Positions 5,256 through 7,179 of a DNA stretch of 7,179 nt are shown piece after piece. The stretch is from positions 1-7,179 of the forward strand of contig CAJMOI010000101.1 in assembly GCA_905215105.1 (NCBI GenBank), in the 5' to 3' direction. Below the pieces are notes generated by a model that saw only the letters and a list, made by a program, of their open reading frames with translations, had not been told where the DNA came from and did not search any database. The DNA is from an uncultured bacterium. Its GTDB lineage: Bacteria > Bacillota > Clostridia > Oscillospirales > Acutalibacteraceae. Numbering within the stretch: the first letter of the stretch is position 1; each line of letters begins with the position of its first letter. The position numbers and the translations under genes were made by a program.

Positions 5256-6559
5256 CAGGCCGTCCCTACAACCTTATCCAGTAGCCTTGCGGAAGTTCGC
5301 TTGGCCTCTCTGGTGGCGTGGGCGTAAATGTTCATCGTGGTACTTACATCAGAATGTCCCAGCAGCTCCTGCACATCCTTGGGTGCTGCCCCGTGAGAGA
5401 GAAGGTTGGTCGTATATGTATGCCTCAACAGATGGAAGTGAAAATCATCCATATCCCCGATCTTCTTTCGGGAGTATCGGCACACACTGCTGACCGTTGC
5501 AGGGGCTTCATAAGCTCCATCGGACCGCAGGCAGACGAAGGAAACCTGGGTGTAACCTTCTGGTGGTGTCTCTGTCCGGGGCAAGGAATAGACCTCATAG
5601 TAGGTGCGGTTCTTTTCCTTGACGATGCGGTAGTAGTTTTGTGAGTACAGCGGTCCATATTTGATGCTGTTCAGCATTTGCTCCTTTTTGGCTTCCCGCA
5701 GGATAGCCGCCAGGGTGTCGCAGAAATCCACAGTACGGATTTTCTTACGCTTTGTGGGGCCGATCTGTGTTTTCTTCCTTACGGAGTCATACCGCATACT
5801 CCGGCGAATGGTGAGGCATTGTTCCTTCAGGTCGATGTCCTGCCAGGTCAGCCCGCACACCTCACCGATACGAAGCCCGGCGAAATAGGCGATCTGAATA
5901 GGCAGTAACGCGGGATTGTGTTTTTTCTTCAGAAGCTCGTTCAGTGCCAAATACTGCTCATGGGAGATTGTCGGCGTTTCAGCAGGAAGGTCGCCTGTAC
6001 CATCTTCAGTGAACAGCTCATATTCATCACCTTTAATCCGCTTCACCACATACTGCATCGGATTGAAAGTAATCAGCCGCTTGGGAAAAACCGCAAATCT
6101 GAAAGAGTTTTGAAGCACCGCTGAATACTGGCCCAGCGATCCTTTACTCAATGCCTCAACAGTTTTCCCATCAGGGTCTGTCCCACCGAAGCTCAACAAA
6201 TCCATATAGCTTTGCAGATGGTCGGAAGTTACCGTCTTGAGCTTGCGTTTTCCAATGGGATGCTTCTTGATGCGGGAAACAGTGTTGATGTAGGCTGTCA
6301 CCGTTCCATCACTCAATGAACCGGGTTTCAGTTCTTCCTCCACCCACATATCCAGCATATCTCCCAAAGTGATGTTCTTGGCCTGCGCCAGAAACATCTT
6401 GGTTTCATAGTCCTCCATCGCCTTGCGGAGCAGTGACTCGGTTTCACTCTTGCTTTCCGTTCCCGGAAATTCCTTCTGAACGCGGTTGCCGCTGGCATCC
6501 TCTACATAAAAGCGATAGTACCACTTCTTTCCTTTCTTTCTTACAGATCCTTTTGCCAT
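5255..6559 (-). CDS. int: tyrosine-type site-specific integrase
   Basis: This 434-residue recombinase would integrate and excise the element by strand exchange at att sites. The N-terminal arm-binding AP2-like segment (GSVRKKGKKWYYRFYV, 4-19) is followed by a SAM-like core-binding domain (about 62-172) and the catalytic domain (about 196-430). The catalytic set is complete: Arg230 in AGLRIGE, a lysine in PTKRKK (probably Lys270), His376 and Arg379 in HLLRH, His402 in LLGHSD, and the nucleophile Tyr412 in NIYAH. An extra segment at about 300-368, rich in tyrosines and predicted strands, lengthens it beyond the usual 380-410 residues. The ATG at 6559 has AAAGGAG six bases upstream. The same frame stays open to 6640, but that start lies within the promoter. 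It is intact and probably functional; the target site is unknown. Confidence 0.96.
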   Translation of the reverse strand: MAKGSVRKKGKKWYYRFYVEDASGNRVQKEFPGTESKSETESLLRKAMEDYETKMFLAQAKNITLGDMLDMWVEEELKPGSLSDGTVTAYINTVSRIKKHPIGKRKLKTVTSDHLQSYMDLLSFGGTDPDGKTVEALSKGSLGQYSAVLQNSFRFAVFPKRLITFNPMQYVVKRIKGDEYELFTEDGTGDLPAETPTISHEQYLALNELLKKKHNPALLPIQIAYFAGLRIGEVCGLTWQDIDLKEQCLTIRRSMRYDSVRKKTQIGPTKRKKIRTVDFCDTLAAILREAKKEQMLNSIKYGPLYSQNYYRIVKEKNRTYYEVYSLPRTETPPEGYTQVSFVCLRSDGAYEAPATVSSVCRYSRKKIGDMDDFHFHLLRHTYTTNLLSHGAAPKDVQELLGHSDVSTTMNIYAHATREAKRTSARLLDKVVGTA

Positions 6560-6604
6560 AGCAAACTCCTTTCTATGCTGGCAAACGGAACCGTAGTGAT
6601 GTGT

Positions 6605-6627
6605 CACCCTGATTATAGCAAAGGGTG
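6605..6627. promoter_or_regulatory. inverted repeat flanking the integrase -10 box (candidate operator)
   Basis: CACCCT (6605-6610) and AGGGTG (6622-6627) are perfect inverted half-sites separated by 11 bases that contain the -10 hexamer. One half falls on the predicted transcription start and the other in the spacer. A dimeric repressor, possibly encoded by the element, would block this promoter if bound. The protein is not identified. Confidence 0.4.
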
Positions 6628-6640
6628 GCCAATCTATCAA
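6612..6640 (-). promoter_or_regulatory. integrase promoter
   Basis: On the minus strand TTGATA (6640-6635) and TATAAT (6617-6612) are separated by exactly 17 bases, giving an expected start near 6605 and a leader of about 45 bases before the integrase ATG. The integrase can therefore be transcribed independently of the excisionase gene upstream. Confidence 0.85.
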
Positions 6641-6675
6641 ACATACCGCTTGCTAAATATCAAAAGTTTCTATGT

Positions 6676-6981
6676 TCAATCCACTGCAAGGACCTGATTG
6701 CGGTCCAGAAGGTCGCGGCCCTCGTTGATCTGCATGAAACAGCAAATCACATCCACACGGACTATGGACTTACGCCCAATCCGCAGGACCGGGATTTTTC
6801 CCCAATCCACAAGGCGGCGGAGGGTGTTGCGTCCAATGCCGGTATAGTCGGCAGCTTCTTCAATCGTCATGCCGATCTTACCAAAGCCCGCAGGCTGAAC
6901 AGCGGAGTATCTTTCTGTATGAGTACGCCCGGAAGTCCCGGACGGAATATTCGCATAACAAACAGGCGAATTTGAAGTCAT
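6676..6981 (-). CDS. excisionase-like helix-turn-helix protein
   Basis: This 101-residue protein carries a MerR/excisionase-type winged helix (about residues 38-84): MTIEEAADYTGIGRNTLRRL, then WGKIPVLRIGRKSIVRVDV, matching the small DNA-binding proteins that pair with tyrosine integrases. By inference it bends att DNA and steers the integrase toward excision, and may regulate int. The ATG at 6981 has AAGGAGG nine bases upstream and gives a 37-residue N-terminal tail with no recognised motif; an internal ATG at 6870 would remove the tail but has only a weak ribosome binding site. The open frame beyond 6981 crosses a terminator and is not coding. It lies 116 bases before int in the same direction. 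Calling it Xis rests on fold and position, not on a specific family match. Confidence 0.85.
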   Translation of the reverse strand: MTSNSPVCYANIPSGTSGRTHTERYSAVQPAGFGKIGMTIEEAADYTGIGRNTLRRLVDWGKIPVLRIGRKSIVRVDVICCFMQINEGRDLLDRNQVLAVD

Positions 6982-7004
6982 AATTGTTCGCCTCCTTCGA
7001 GAAC

Positions 7005-7070
7005 AAAAAAAGCAGCCGCGCCGATCTGGTTGGAGCCGTTGTAACATACGGCGTACTTCGGCGCGGCTGC
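7005..7070 (-). terminator. large terminator hairpin before the excisionase gene (candidate attenuator)
   Basis: GCAGCCGCGCCGA (minus strand, 7070-7058) and its exact complement (7024-7012) form a perfect 13-bp GC-rich stem around a 33-base loop, which contains a further 5-bp GCCGT/ACGGC helix. Seven T follow at once (7011-7005). Only about a dozen bases separate the T run from the excisionase ribosome binding site, and no promoter is visible in them. It either ends an upstream unit or acts as an attenuator for the excisionase gene. Confidence 0.85.
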
Positions 7071-7112
7071 CTTGACTTTTCAGTAACTTCAAGCCCGCTG
7101 TATTTGCCACGC

Positions 7113-7154
7113 ATCCCCAGCGGTGGGGATATTGCAGGCCGCCCCTGGCGGGGC
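7113..7154 (-). other. two tandem GC hairpins in the excisionase leader
   Basis: ATCCCC/GGGGAT with a six-base loop (7113-7130) and GCCCC/GGGGC with a four-base loop (7141-7154) lie in a row upstream of the large terminator hairpin. No convincing gene covers 7071-7179: the frames found there have no ribosome binding site. The series of three hairpins suggests a structured leader RNA or the 3' end of an upstream gene cut off by the window. Confidence 0.4.
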
Positions 7155-7179
7155 TGTCATAACTCCACAGCGTCGTTTT

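Larger units (their letters stand above)
5109..7179. mobile_element. integrase end of an integrated mobile element (partial)
   Basis: A tyrosine integrase and an excisionase-like gene lie side by side directly behind the queA terminator, pointing toward it. This is the usual arrangement at one end of an integrative conjugative element or prophage. The other end and the cargo lie beyond the right edge, so the type cannot be decided. The exact boundary is not visible and should fall in the AT-rich 5109-5254 stretch. Confidence 0.75.

Noticed and set aside
6560..6640. Upstream ATG at 6640 for the integrase
   Set aside because: It falls inside the -35 box of the integrase promoter and has no ribosome binding site; MAKGSVRKKGKKW at 6559 is the family-typical start.
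6878..7114. Minus-strand open frames running from about 7110 through the excisionase leader
   Set aside because: They run through a perfect terminator hairpin and have no ribosome binding site; the GGGG before the 7114 ATG is part of a hairpin and touches the start codon.
7157..7179. Possible C-terminal end of an upstream minus-strand gene at the right edge (stop at 7159-7157)
   Set aside because: Only about seven codons are visible, too little to support a gene.

Overview
The window looks like a chromosomal segment of a Gram-positive Clostridia-type bacterium, probably from the gut Oscillospiraceae/Ruminococcaceae group (inference). The reasons are GC-rich coding DNA with strong AGGAGG ribosome binding sites, T-tract intrinsic terminators, an L-box lysine riboswitch, an asd-dapA-dapB gene order, and palindromic intergenic repeats of the kind seen in such genomes. 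No rRNA or tRNA gene and no CRISPR array was seen.

Region 1 (about 1-3870, minus strand) is a diaminopimelate/lysine biosynthesis operon. It reads from right to left: a TTGACA-N17-TATGAT promoter, a lysine riboswitch, an intrinsic terminator with a competing antiterminator helix, then asd, dapA, a palindrome-rich spacer, dapB, and a small protein made of two aspartokinase-type ACT domains. Asd makes aspartate semialdehyde, DapA condenses it with pyruvate, and DapB reduces the product. The riboswitch should stop transcription when lysine is plentiful. The ACT protein may be a detached allosteric subunit of an aspartokinase encoded elsewhere. The dapB start is unusual because a perfect 8-bp hairpin lies between its Shine-Dalgarno sequence and its start codon.

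Region 2 (about 3870-5108, plus strand) is queA, a queuosine tRNA-modification gene transcribed divergently from the lysine operon and closed by a strong intrinsic terminator.

Region 3 (about 5109-7179) is one end of an integrated mobile element (phage or integrative conjugative element), cut off by the right edge of the window. It holds an AT-rich junction with a dyad that could be the attachment core, a terminator-like hairpin, a tyrosine integrase and an excisionase-like DNA-binding protein, both on the minus strand. The integrase has its own TTGATA-N17-TATAAT promoter, whose -10 box is flanked by an inverted repeat. The excisionase gene lies directly behind a large terminator hairpin with no visible promoter in between, which suggests that it depends on readthrough. 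The core housekeeping functions are routine; the regulatory architecture is the most interesting part.
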